NCBI GenBank assembly: GCA_963738625.1
Contig: CAVTXH010000002.1
Coordinates: 124,001 to 188,000, forward strand
Origin: UBA7672 sp963738625
GTDB taxonomy: Bacteria > Pseudomonadota > Alphaproteobacteria > Caulobacterales > Hyphomonadaceae
Reading direction: 5' to 3'
Length of the DNA: 64,000 nt
In this document: piece by piece, positions 18,630 through 25,731 of the stretch
How positions within the stretch are numbered: position 1 is the stretch's first letter
How the letters are laid out: every line of letters starts with the position of its first letter
The notes under the pieces: model-generated
What the model saw: only the letters and a program-made list of their open reading frames with translations
Database searches by the model: none
What the model was told of the DNA's origin: nothing
Position numbers and translations under genes: made by a program

Positions 18630-18718
18630 GGGAGCGCCGGGCGCCTGCCCGGCCTAACCTCTCGACCTCCGCGATGTGGATGTTGCGCGAAAGAGCCGGG
18701 CCGGCGCCCGGCGCTCCC
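18630..18718. repeat. Long imperfect palindrome (REP-like)
   Basis: Two 24-base GC-rich arms, 18630-18653 (starting GGGAGCGCCGGGCG) and 18695-18718 (ending GCCCGGCGCTCCC), are near-perfect reverse complements around a 41-base centre. It lies just past the antiporter gene. It may act as a transcription attenuator or be one copy of a dispersed palindromic repeat family. Confidence 0.8.
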
Positions 18719-18744
18719 ACACTCAAAAATCCCACCCAACCCGC

Positions 18745-18794
18745 TTGACGAACCGGCCCAGCCCAAATATTTCACCATCTAGCTAATTAACTAG
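18745..18794 (+). promoter_or_regulatory. Promoter and palindromic operator of the arsR-SRPBCC-yceI operon
   Basis: A TTGACG -35 box (18745-18750) is separated by 17 bases from a TATTTC -10-like box (18768-18773). Just downstream, at the expected transcription start, lies CTAGCTAATTAACTAG (18779-18794), a near-perfect palindrome with two mismatched positions. It ends ten bases before the ArsR start codon. ArsR-type repressors bind such sites, so autorepression of the operon is likely. Confidence 0.6.
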
Positions 18795-18804
18795 GTAGCG
18801 AAAT

Positions 18805-19146
18805 ATGAGTCCCGACCGCCTCGACGCCGCCTTTTCGGCCCTCGCAGACCCTACCCGCCGGGCCATCCTCGCCCGCCTGGCGCTCGGCGAGACCACCGTG
18901 AACGAGCTGGCCGAGCCCTTCGACATCTCCCTCCCGGGCATCTCGAAACACCTCAAGGTTCTGGAACACGCCGGCCTCATCTCGCGCAGCCGCGATGCGC
19001 AGAGGCGCCCGTGCAAGATCGAACCAGCTGCCCTGAAGGAGGTCTCCGACTGGGTCGAGGTCTATCGCCAGCTCTGGGAACAGCGGTTCGATCGCCTCGA
19101 CGATTATCTCAAGCAGCTCCAGGACAAGGAGACAAAAAATGGGTGA
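18805..19146 (+). CDS. ArsR-type winged-helix regulator
   Basis: A 113-residue helix-turn-helix protein: FSALADPTRRAILARLALGETTVNELAEPF, then SLPGISKHLKVLEHAGLISRSRDAQRR. There are no cysteine pairs, so metal sensing of the ArsR/SmtB type is not supported. This subgroup is typically paired with an SRPBCC (AHSA1-like) gene, as here, where the two genes overlap by eight bases. It probably represses its own operon through the palindrome that overlaps the promoter. Confidence 0.9.
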   Translation: MSPDRLDAAFSALADPTRRAILARLALGETTVNELAEPFDISLPGISKHLKVLEHAGLISRSRDAQRRPCKIEPAALKEVSDWVEVYRQLWEQRFDRLDDYLKQLQDKETKNG

Positions 19147-20137
19147 TGCCGCCGCAAAGAAACGCAACGCGCTGATCGTGGAGGTTCCCCCGGACGAACG
19201 CACCATCTTCATGCGCCGCGACTTCGACTACCCGCGCGAACTCGTCTGGCGCGTCTACACCGATGGTCAGCAGATGCGCCATTGGTGGGGCCCATCGAAG
19301 TACAACACCGTCGTCCACGAGTTCGACTTTCGCAATGGCGGCAAGTGGCGTGTCGACAACGTCTCGAAGGACGGCCAGGAAGTTCACCCCTTCCACGGCG
19401 AGTTCTCGAACATCCGGCCGATCGACGAGTTCACCTGGACGTTCGGTTACGCTGACATGCCCGCCGGCCCTGAAACCTACAGGTTCATCGATCTCGGCAA
19501 TGGCCGCACGCGCATCGAATCCGTCTCCACCTTTCCGGATGCCGCCACCCGCGACGCCATCGCCAAGGGCGGCATGGAAGAGGGCGCCCGCGAAACCTAC
19601 GAGCGTCTCGATACGCTGCTCGGCCAGACGGCGAAGACGTCAAGCGCCGAGCGTTTCGGCTTCAAGCCGATCAACGCCATACGCTTCACCCGCATCGTCA
19701 GCGCACCGCGCAAGCTGGTGTTCGACGTGTGGACCAGGCCGGAGCACCTGTCCCACTGGTTCAGCCCCCACGGCTTCAAGGTCGAAGGCGTCGAGTCCGA
19801 TCCGCGCCCGGGCGGCGTCTTCAAGCTGATCATGGTCCCCGAAGGCGGCGGGGGCTTCTGGTCCGTCGGCAAATACCTGGAAGTCGAAGCGCCCAGGAAG
19901 ATCGTCACCCGCGTCGGCGGCCAGGGCGCCGACGGCCATGTCATGTTCGAAGTGATCAACACCGCCGTATTTGAAGAGCAGGGTTCGCAGACTATTATCC
20001 ATGCCGCAGGCGAGGTGATAGCGATCAACGATCCGGCCATCGGCAAGATGGCCATGGCGGGTATGGACGAGGGCTGGAAACAGACGCTGGACCGCTTCGA
20101 AGCCCGTCTGGCCGAGGTCAATGGAGGCATCCTATGA
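19139..20137 (+). CDS. Protein with two tandem SRPBCC (AHSA1-like) domains
   Basis: A 332-residue protein made of two consecutive START-like lipid/ligand-pocket domains. The first (about 22-160) has FDYPRELVWRVYTDGQQMRHWWGP. The second (about 178-325) has RIVSAPRKLVFDVWTRPEHLSHWFSPHGF. Each half contains the family's D/N-GGxW or PGGVFK strand and the closing MEEGARETYERLDTLL or MDEGWKQTLDRFEARL helix. Single-domain proteins of about 160 residues are the norm in ArsR operons, so this is a fusion or internal duplication. The ligand is unknown. It overlaps both neighbours by 8 and 4 bases. Confidence 0.88.
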   Translation: MGDAAAKKRNALIVEVPPDERTIFMRRDFDYPRELVWRVYTDGQQMRHWWGPSKYNTVVHEFDFRNGGKWRVDNVSKDGQEVHPFHGEFSNIRPIDEFTWTFGYADMPAGPETYRFIDLGNGRTRIESVSTFPDAATRDAIAKGGMEEGARETYERLDTLLGQTAKTSSAERFGFKPINAIRFTRIVSAPRKLVFDVWTRPEHLSHWFSPHGFKVEGVESDPRPGGVFKLIMVPEGGGGFWSVGKYLEVEAPRKIVTRVGGQGADGHVMFEVINTAVFEEQGSQTIIHAAGEVIAINDPAIGKMAMAGMDEGWKQTLDRFEARLAEVNGGIL

Positions 20138-20853
20138 AGTGGCTGAGTGTGGTCGCGATGGCGGTCCTGATCGCAGGGTCGTGCTCGCAGAAATCGGATG
20201 ATGCGCTGGTCTCAGACACGTCGGCCGCGCCCGCGTCCGAAACGACTGTCGCCGCGGCGCCCTCCATCGAGGGCCTTCCGGCCGGCGACTACAAGCTCGA
20301 TCCGGCGCACTCGACGCTGATCTTCAGCGCCAGCCACCTGGGCTTCTCGAACTACACCGCCCAGTTCACGAAGTTCAGCGCCGGCCTGAAGCTCGATCCC
20401 GCCAACCCCAACGACGCCGTGCTCACCGCCAGCGTCGATCCCGCTTCGCTGTGGCTGCCGTCGCCGCCGGCCGGCTTCGTCGACGAGATCAAGGGCAAGA
20501 ACTGGATCGACGCCCCGCAATTCCCGCAAATCACCTTCCAGTCCACCGCAATCGCCAAGACTAGCGACAACACGGCCAATGTCGTTGGCGATCTCACGCT
20601 GCACGGCGTCACCGCGCCGATCATGCTCGAGATAGTCTTCAACGGCGGCTATGCCGGCCACCAGTACGAGCCCATGGCCCGCCTCGGCTTTTCCGCCCAC
20701 GGCGCCTTCAAGCGCTCCGACTTCGGCATCGCCTACGGCATCCCCACCCCCGGCAGCAATATGGGCGTCAGCGACGAGGTGAAAGTCGTAATCGAAGCCG
20801 AATTCACCGGCCCGCCCTGGAAGGACGCTCCACCGGCGGCGCCCGCGAACTGA
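20134..20853 (+). CDS. YceI family periplasmic protein
   Basis: A 239-residue exported protein with a signal segment ending near AGSC (C17 may be a lipid attachment site) and an alanine-rich linker. The YceI lipocalin-like domain starts at about residue 48 (GDYKLDPAHSTLIFSASHLGFSNYTAQF) and contains the VVGDLTLHGVTAPIMLEI strand pair. YceI proteins bind polyisoprenoids such as ubiquinone-like lipids in the periplasm. It is the last gene of the ArsR-SRPBCC operon, overlapping the preceding stop codon (ATGA). Confidence 0.9.
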   Translation: MKWLSVVAMAVLIAGSCSQKSDDALVSDTSAAPASETTVAAAPSIEGLPAGDYKLDPAHSTLIFSASHLGFSNYTAQFTKFSAGLKLDPANPNDAVLTASVDPASLWLPSPPAGFVDEIKGKNWIDAPQFPQITFQSTAIAKTSDNTANVVGDLTLHGVTAPIMLEIVFNGGYAGHQYEPMARLGFSAHGAFKRSDFGIAYGIPTPGSNMGVSDEVKVVIEAEFTGPPWKDAPPAAPAN

Positions 20854-20908
20854 TTGCCCCTGCGCTGGCCGCACACCCTCCGTCTGCGTGCCGCGCACGC
20901 ATCTACCG

Positions 20909-21071
20909 CTGTCATCCCGGGCGAAGCAGCGAAGGGCCGGAGAGCAACATCCACTGCTGTCATCCCGGCCGGAGCGCAGCGGAGAGCCGGGACCCATCCC
21001 TCGACAACGGGACTCGCAGACCCATGGGTCCCGGCTCTTCAGCGCTCACGCGCTTCCGGCCGGGATGACAG
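20909..21071. repeat. TCATCCCGG-type palindromic repeats (one half copy and one full hairpin)
   Basis: A half copy at 20909-20940 (starting TGTCATCCCGGGCGAAG) is followed by a full palindrome at 20957-21071 whose arms begin CTGTCATCCCGGCCGGAG and end CCGGCCGGGATGACAG, around a short centre. The arms also share GGGACCCAT/ATGGGTCCC. Repeats of this appearance are scattered through many alphaproteobacterial genomes. A related palindrome occurs at 48440-48560, likewise beside a copy of the 462-bp element. Confidence 0.85.
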
Positions 21072-21146
21072 CGTCGGAAACAGCATCGCCGTCCGACACC
21101 ATCCGGGACACAATCCGACAATCTTCCCAGCAAATTCAGAGCTCGA

Positions 21147-21609
21147 AGAAAAATCTCCGGGAAAGTTATCCTACACTTTCAGACCTGAGCGATAATCCCC
21201 TCATCGCCTCCGCACGGAGGGCAGTCGTACGCTGTTCAGCGACGCAGGGGCGATGCGATCGAGCGTGAGGAGTTCCGGACGAACGCGGCGTGAAGCGCCG
21301 CCAAGCCTGGGAGATGAACCTTCTGGTTCTTGGGCCTTCTGGCCCGAAGCCAGAGCTGAGTGTCGCCGGGACCATGGGACGATGAACAGCCCAATGGCCT
21401 GCACGCCGCCGGCGACCATGCCAGGGGAGCGAAAACAGCTCCCTGTGCACGGGCTGGCGCACAACGGTCGCTGGGGGTCGACGCATTCGTCGACGGATGA
21501 CGCGTTTTCCTTTGACTACCGGTAGCGCTGGGCAACCAGCGACGCCCAACTCACGCGGGGCATCCCGCGTCCCCACGCCCTCCATCTTACGGAGGCGCAC
21601 CGCATCCCG
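21147..21609 (-). repeat. Dispersed structured element, copy 1 (inverted relative to copy 2)
   Basis: Read on the minus strand, this 463-base block matches 47881-48342 almost base for base; by eye I count about twenty or fewer differences. It starts CGGGATGCGGTGCGCCTCCG and ends after AGGATAACTTTCCCGG. It contains a series of stem-loops, for example CGCGGGatgCCCCGCG, CGCTGG/CCAGCG, GTCGAC/GTCGAC, GGGAGC/GCTCCC and GCGGCG/CGCCGC. Imperfect terminal inverted repeats (CGCCTCC...GGAGGGC at both ends) are present. No reading frame is conserved between copies. It fills most of the YceI-efp gap (20854-21654), which holds no gene. Confidence 0.85.
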
Positions 21610-21654
21610 GACGGCTCAAGCCGGTCCGAATGAGAGCGTGCGCCTGAGTGGCGC

Positions 21655-22227
21655 CTAGTCCTTGGCGCGCTCCACATAGGCGCCGTCTTCGGTCGAGACG
21701 ATGATGCGCGTGCCCGTGCCGATGTGCGGCGGCACCATCACGCGGATGCCGTTCGACATCTTGGCGGGCTTGTAGGAGCCCGAGGCCGTCTGGCCCTTCA
21801 CGACCGGCTCGGTCTCGACGATCTCGAGCGTCACGCGCTGCGGCAGCTGGATCGACACCGGCTTGCCGTCGAACATCAAGAGGTCGCAATCCATGTTCTC
21901 GCCGAGATACGGCGTCGCATCGCCGAGCATGTCGGCCGGCACCATGACCTGCTCGTAGGTGCTCGGGTTCATGAACACGTAGAGCTCGCCGTCCTTGTAG
22001 AGGAAGTTGTGCTTCACCTCTTCGACGAAGGCGCGCTCCAGCTGGTCCGTCGTCTTGTAGGTCTCGACCACCTTCACGCCGTCGGAGATGCGGCGCATCT
22101 CGATCGTCGCCGTCGGCGTGCCCTTGCCCGGGCGATAGGTCTCGGCCTTGAGGACGGTGTAGAGCTTGCCGTCCTCGCTCTCGAGCACATTGCCCTTGCG
22201 CACGTCGCTAGCGATCACTTTGGCCAC
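21655..22227 (-). CDS. efp: Translation elongation factor P
   Basis: EF-P enters the ribosomal E site and rescues ribosomes stalled at proline runs. The 190-residue protein has all three domains and the modification loop YRPGKGTPTA, with K35 in the place of the lysine that EpmA beta-lysylates. The start is a GTG at 22227, giving VAKVIASDVRKGN as N-terminus; no ATG is available in frame. The divergent epmA gene and the nearby epmB gene encode the enzymes that would modify this lysine. Confidence 0.95.
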   Translation of the reverse strand: MAKVIASDVRKGNVLESEDGKLYTVLKAETYRPGKGTPTATIEMRRISDGVKVVETYKTTDQLERAFVEEVKHNFLYKDGELYVFMNPSTYEQVMVPADMLGDATPYLGENMDCDLLMFDGKPVSIQLPQRVTLEIVETEPVVKGQTASGSYKPAKMSNGIRVMVPPHIGTGTRIIVSTEDGAYVERAKD

Positions 22228-22350
22228 GGATGGACGCCTTTGTTTTTGGGCCGCCGCGGAGTAAAGCCGGGGCGACTTGGAGAAGCGGCGTGGGTCTAGC
22301 CCAAGCCGCCCGCCCGGCCAAGCCCGCCGGATGCCCTGAAACCGCGGCTT

Positions 22351-23385
22351 TTGGAGCCTTCCTTGCCTGTTCCGGCCCCCTGGTGGACGCCCGCCGCCCA
22401 TGCCGACCGCCGTCCCTTCCTCGCGGCCCGCGGCCGGATTCGAGACGCTGTTCGGGCCTGGATGAGGGAAGCGGGCTTTACCGAAGTCGAATGCGGCGCC
22501 CTCCAGGTCTCGCCCGGCAACGAGGCGCACTTGCACGCCTTCGCCACCGATTGGCAGACCGAAAGTGGAAAGGCCTCGCGCCTCTATCTTCACACCTCGC
22601 CGGAATTCGCCTGCAAGAAACTGCTCGCGGCAGGCGAAAGGAAGATCTTCGACTACGCTCGCGTCTACCGGAACCGCGAAGCCGGTCCGCTGCACGCGCC
22701 CGAGTTTACCATGCTGGAATGGTACCGTGTGGCGGCGCCCTACGAGGCGATGATGGAGGACTGCCTCGCGCTCTGCTCGCTGGCGGCGAGGGAAGCCGGC
22801 CGCCCGCTGCTCGAATGGCGCGGCCAGACCTGCGATCCGGAAGCGGCGCCTGAACGCCTCACCCTGGTTGACGCCTTCGCCCGTCACGCCGGCATCGATC
22901 TGGAAGCCGTGCTAGGCAACCGCGACGCTTTCGCCACAGCCGCAAAAAATATCGGCGTCCGTCCATCCGACACCGACAGCTGGTCGGATATATTCAGCCG
23001 CGTGCTGGTCACGCACATCGAATCGAAACTAGGGCAGGGCAGGTTGACGCTTCTATGCGAATATCCCCAGGAGGAGGCAGCCTTGGCCCGCCCGCTCCGC
23101 CGCGACCCCCGCTACGCCGAACGCTTCGAGCTCTACGCCTGCGGCGTCGAACTTGCGAACGGCTTTGGCGAGCTGACGGATGCCGCCGAGCAGCGCCGCC
23201 GCTTCGAAGCCGAAATGAGTGTGAAGCAGGCGACCTATGGCGAGCGCTATCCGCTGGACGAGGACCTTCTCGCCGCGCTGGGCCATATGCCGCCGGCCAG
23301 CGGCGTGGCGCTGGGCTTCGACCGCCTCGTCATGCTCGCCACAGGCGCGCGCCGCATCCAGGATGTGTTATGGACCCCGTTATGA
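22351..23385 (+). CDS. epmA: EF-P lysine lysyltransferase EpmA (PoxA/GenX)
   Basis: EpmA attaches (R)-beta-lysine to EF-P. The 344-residue protein is a truncated class II lysyl-tRNA synthetase: it lacks the N-terminal anticodon-binding domain but has motif 2 (FDYARVYRNREAGPLHAPEFTMLEWYR), GVELANGFGELTDA and motif 3 (GVALGFDRLVMLATG). The start is TTG, at 22351 or at 22363; the WWTPAA segment that matches the family N-terminus follows both. It is divergent from efp, and its stop overlaps the next ATG (ATGATGA). Confidence 0.92.
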   Translation: MEPSLPVPAPWWTPAAHADRRPFLAARGRIRDAVRAWMREAGFTEVECGALQVSPGNEAHLHAFATDWQTESGKASRLYLHTSPEFACKKLLAAGERKIFDYARVYRNREAGPLHAPEFTMLEWYRVAAPYEAMMEDCLALCSLAAREAGRPLLEWRGQTCDPEAAPERLTLVDAFARHAGIDLEAVLGNRDAFATAAKNIGVRPSDTDSWSDIFSRVLVTHIESKLGQGRLTLLCEYPQEEAALARPLRRDPRYAERFELYACGVELANGFGELTDAAEQRRRFEAEMSVKQATYGERYPLDEDLLAALGHMPPASGVALGFDRLVMLATGARRIQDVLWTPL

Positions 23386-23801
23386 TGAAACACGCACTCG
23401 CCATCGCGTCCCTCGCACTTACCGCTGCCTGCGCCACCCAGCCCAAGCCCTGCACGGCCGAATGGGTGGACTGGAAGACAGAGCGCTTGTTCGACGCCTT
23501 CGCGAACGATCATCGCAAGGAGATCAACGAGCTTCGCTCCGTCACTTCTAATCTCGACCCTTCCGGACAGCGCGGCGCCGCCGACATCGCTGGTCTCGCA
23601 CTCGCCGGCGTCCGCGCTCTTGGCCTTGCCGGCGATTTCCTTTCCGACACTGTCCCCGAGATCAACGGCGCGCTCAGCCAGTGCGGCACGGCGCCCAAGG
23701 CCACGCAACTCTTCGCCAGCCTGCTTCGCCGCGAAGGCTTCGACGACAGGGCCGTCAAGGCCATCGAGGATCTCGGCGTCGTGCTGGACAAGCAAGGCTG
23801 A
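23382..23801 (+). CDS. Small predicted lipoprotein or exported protein
   Basis: A 139-residue protein with a short hydrophobic signal, MMKHALAIASLALTAACATQ, whose cysteine (about position 17) is a likely lipid site although the -3 residue is not ideal. The rest is helical and contains a hydrophobic stretch, AADIAGLALAGVRALGLAGDF. I do not recognise a family. It starts within the epmA stop (ATG at 23382 or 23385) and ends seven bases before epmB, so it is translated as part of that operon. Confidence 0.75.
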   Translation: MMKHALAIASLALTAACATQPKPCTAEWVDWKTERLFDAFANDHRKEINELRSVTSNLDPSGQRGAADIAGLALAGVRALGLAGDFLSDTVPEINGALSQCGTAPKATQLFASLLRREGFDDRAVKAIEDLGVVLDKQG

Positions 23802-23808
23802 AGCGCTC

Positions 23809-24888
23809 GTGACCCGCCTGCTGGACACCGCAAAGACGCTGCGCACGGCCGACGATCTCTTCGAAGCCGGCTTGGTCGCGAGCGAGTCTATCGGTGAAGT
23901 AGCGAAGGTAATCGCCGTCTACGCCACCGCAATCACCCCATCGCTCGCATCTCTTATCGATCCCGCCGACCCCGCCGATCCCATCGCGCTGCAGTTCGTC
24001 CCGTCGCCCGCTGAACTCGAAACCCGCTCGGAGGAACTGCCTGACCCCATCGGCGACAAGACGCACGAGCCCGTCGAAGGCATCGTGCACCGCTATCCGG
24101 ATCGTGTGCTGCTGAAAGCCGTCTCGGTCTGCCCGGTCTATTGCCGATTCTGTTTCCGCCGCGAAATGGTAGGCCCCGACAAGGACGGCAACCTGTCGCC
24201 AGCAGAACTCAGCGCGGCGCTGGCCTACATCCGCGCTCACCCGGAAATCTGGGAAGTCATCATCACCGGCGGCGATCCGTTCATGCTGTCGGCCCGCCGC
24301 GCTTCCGCCCTGACCCGCGAGCTTGAGGCCATTCCGCATGTGAAGGTCATCCGCTGGCACACCCGCATGCCGGTCGCCGATCCCGCGCGCGTGTCGGACG
24401 AATTCGTCGAGGCGATCCGCAGTTCATCGAAAGCTGTCTACGTCGCCGTCCATTGCAACCACCCGCGGGAGCTCACCCCCGCCGCCCGCGCCGCCTGCGC
24501 AAGGCTTGTCGACGCCGGCATCCCGCTGCTCAGCCAGTCGGTCCTGCTCGCCGGCGTCAACGATAGTATCGACACGCTGGCAGATCTGATGCGCGCCCTC
24601 ATCGAATGCCGGATCAAGCCCTATTATCTGCACCACGCCGATCTTGCGCCCGGCACGTCGCATTTCCGCACCGGCATCGAGCGCGGACAGGATCTCGTGC
24701 GCCAGCTGCGCGACCGGATTTCCGGCCTCGCGCAACCGCACTATGTGATCGACATCCCCGGCGGCGTCTCGAAGGCGCTGGCCTCGCCGGCGGACGTTGA
24801 AACCGAAGACGGCCGCACCCGCCTGCGCGGCCGCGACGGCGACTGGCGCGACTACCCTTGGCCGCCCTCCAGCAGGTCGCGTAGGTAA
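23809..24888 (+). CDS. epmB: EF-P beta-lysylation protein EpmB (lysine 2,3-aminomutase family)
   Basis: EpmB is a radical-SAM, PLP-dependent aminomutase that turns L-alpha-lysine into (R)-beta-lysine for EpmA. The 359-residue protein has the iron-sulfur motif CPVYCRFC (C108, C112, C115), the ITGGDPFML SAM-binding block and HCNHPRE. The start is taken as GTG at 23809, which begins the conserved TLRTADDLFEAGLV region shortly after; a longer upstream frame overlaps the lipoprotein gene. Its 3' end overlaps the convergent winged-helix gene by 37 bases. Confidence 0.92.
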   Translation: MTRLLDTAKTLRTADDLFEAGLVASESIGEVAKVIAVYATAITPSLASLIDPADPADPIALQFVPSPAELETRSEELPDPIGDKTHEPVEGIVHRYPDRVLLKAVSVCPVYCRFCFRREMVGPDKDGNLSPAELSAALAYIRAHPEIWEVIITGGDPFMLSARRASALTRELEAIPHVKVIRWHTRMPVADPARVSDEFVEAIRSSSKAVYVAVHCNHPRELTPAARAACARLVDAGIPLLSQSVLLAGVNDSIDTLADLMRALIECRIKPYYLHHADLAPGTSHFRTGIERGQDLVRQLRDRISGLAQPHYVIDIPGGVSKALASPADVETEDGRTRLRGRDGDWRDYPWPPSSRSRR

Positions 24889-25151
24889 GCAACATGCCTG
24901 TCGAACGCCTTGCGTCCGGCCCGCGTCAGCGCCACCCGCGTACGCGGTTTCTTGCCGACGAAATCTTTTTCGACCGCGATGTAGCCGGCCTTCTCGAGCG
25001 CTCCCAGATGAGTCGCCATGTTGCCATCGGTCGCACCCAGCATGTTCTTCAGCTTGCCGAACTCCAGGCTCTCCCCGTTCGGCAGCGCGTTGAGCGTTGC
25101 GGCGATCTTCAGTCGCGTTGACTGGTGGATAATCTCGTCGGGGCTCTCCAT
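24852..25151 (-). CDS. Winged-helix transcriptional regulator (MarR/ArsR-like)
   Basis: A 99-residue DNA-binding protein with a single winged helix: IIHQSTRLKIAATLNALPNGESLEFGKLKNMLGATDGNMATHLGALEKAGYIAVEKDF, followed by the TRVALTRAGRKAFDRHVAYL wing and helix. Proteins of this type are often paired with a small membrane protein gene and control it. Here the membrane protein gene lies four bases upstream in the same operon. It converges on epmB with a 37-base overlap. Confidence 0.87.
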   Translation of the reverse strand: MESPDEIIHQSTRLKIAATLNALPNGESLEFGKLKNMLGATDGNMATHLGALEKAGYIAVEKDFVGKKPRTRVALTRAGRKAFDRHVAYLRDLLEGGQG

Positions 25152-25155
25152 GCGC

Positions 25156-25731
25156 TTATGCCGTGCGCAGCCAGAGACCGCCGGCGATCAGCGAACCGCC
25201 AGCGAACACGCCCATCCAGAGATCGAACCAGTCCTTCACGAAGAAGAAGCCGAACATGATCGCCATGGCGGTGACCAGACCGATCGCAAACAGACGCCAA
25301 CCCGCCCAGACCCCTGCGCTCATGTAGAGGAACGGGAAGAGAATCGAGATCATCGCGTTAGTCTCGCGGCTCGACTCCGGCCGGGCGATGTTGATCAGGC
25401 AGAAGATGAACAGGAACATGAGCCCCGCTGTCATCCCCAAGCGCTGCCCGGTGCGCCTGTCGATCGAGGAGGCCGCGCCGGGTTTGACGTGGCGGGTCTG
25501 AAAAAAGGCTATCGCAATGCTGGTCACGGCCCCGATCAGGATTCCCGCCGGCCAGGCGTATCGCGCATACTCCGGCCAGAGCTGAGTGACCGTGTTGGCG
25601 AAGAGCCACACCACACCCCACACGATGAAGTGCGGCGCGCCATGGTGATAGCCCTTCAGTCTAACGACCCGGCCACTGGCCTTGCTTATGTCGTCCAGCG
25701 CCTGTGCAGCTTCGTCCCGTGTGACGTTCAT
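25156..25731 (-). CDS. Membrane protein of unknown function
   Basis: A 191-residue protein with an N-terminal soluble helix (DEAAQALDDISKASGRVVRL) and about five to six hydrophobic segments (for example HFIVWGVVWLFANTVTQLW and AGILIGAVTSIAIAFF). It resembles membrane proteins encoded next to winged-helix regulators in alphaproteobacteria, but no function is established. The ATG overlaps the stop of the upstream hydrolase gene (ATGA) and the regulator follows after four bases, making a three-gene operon. Confidence 0.8.
   Translation of the reverse strand: MNVTRDEAAQALDDISKASGRVVRLKGYHHGAPHFIVWGVVWLFANTVTQLWPEYARYAWPAGILIGAVTSIAIAFFQTRHVKPGAASSIDRRTGQRLGMTAGLMFLFIFCLINIARPESSRETNAMISILFPFLYMSAGVWAGWRLFAIGLVTAMAIMFGFFFVKDWFDLWMGVFAGGSLIAGGLWLRTA

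Noticed and set aside
20888..21268. Open frames of 113-126 codons across the repeats between yceI and efp
   Set aside because: They are generated by palindromic repeats and are not conserved between repeat copies.
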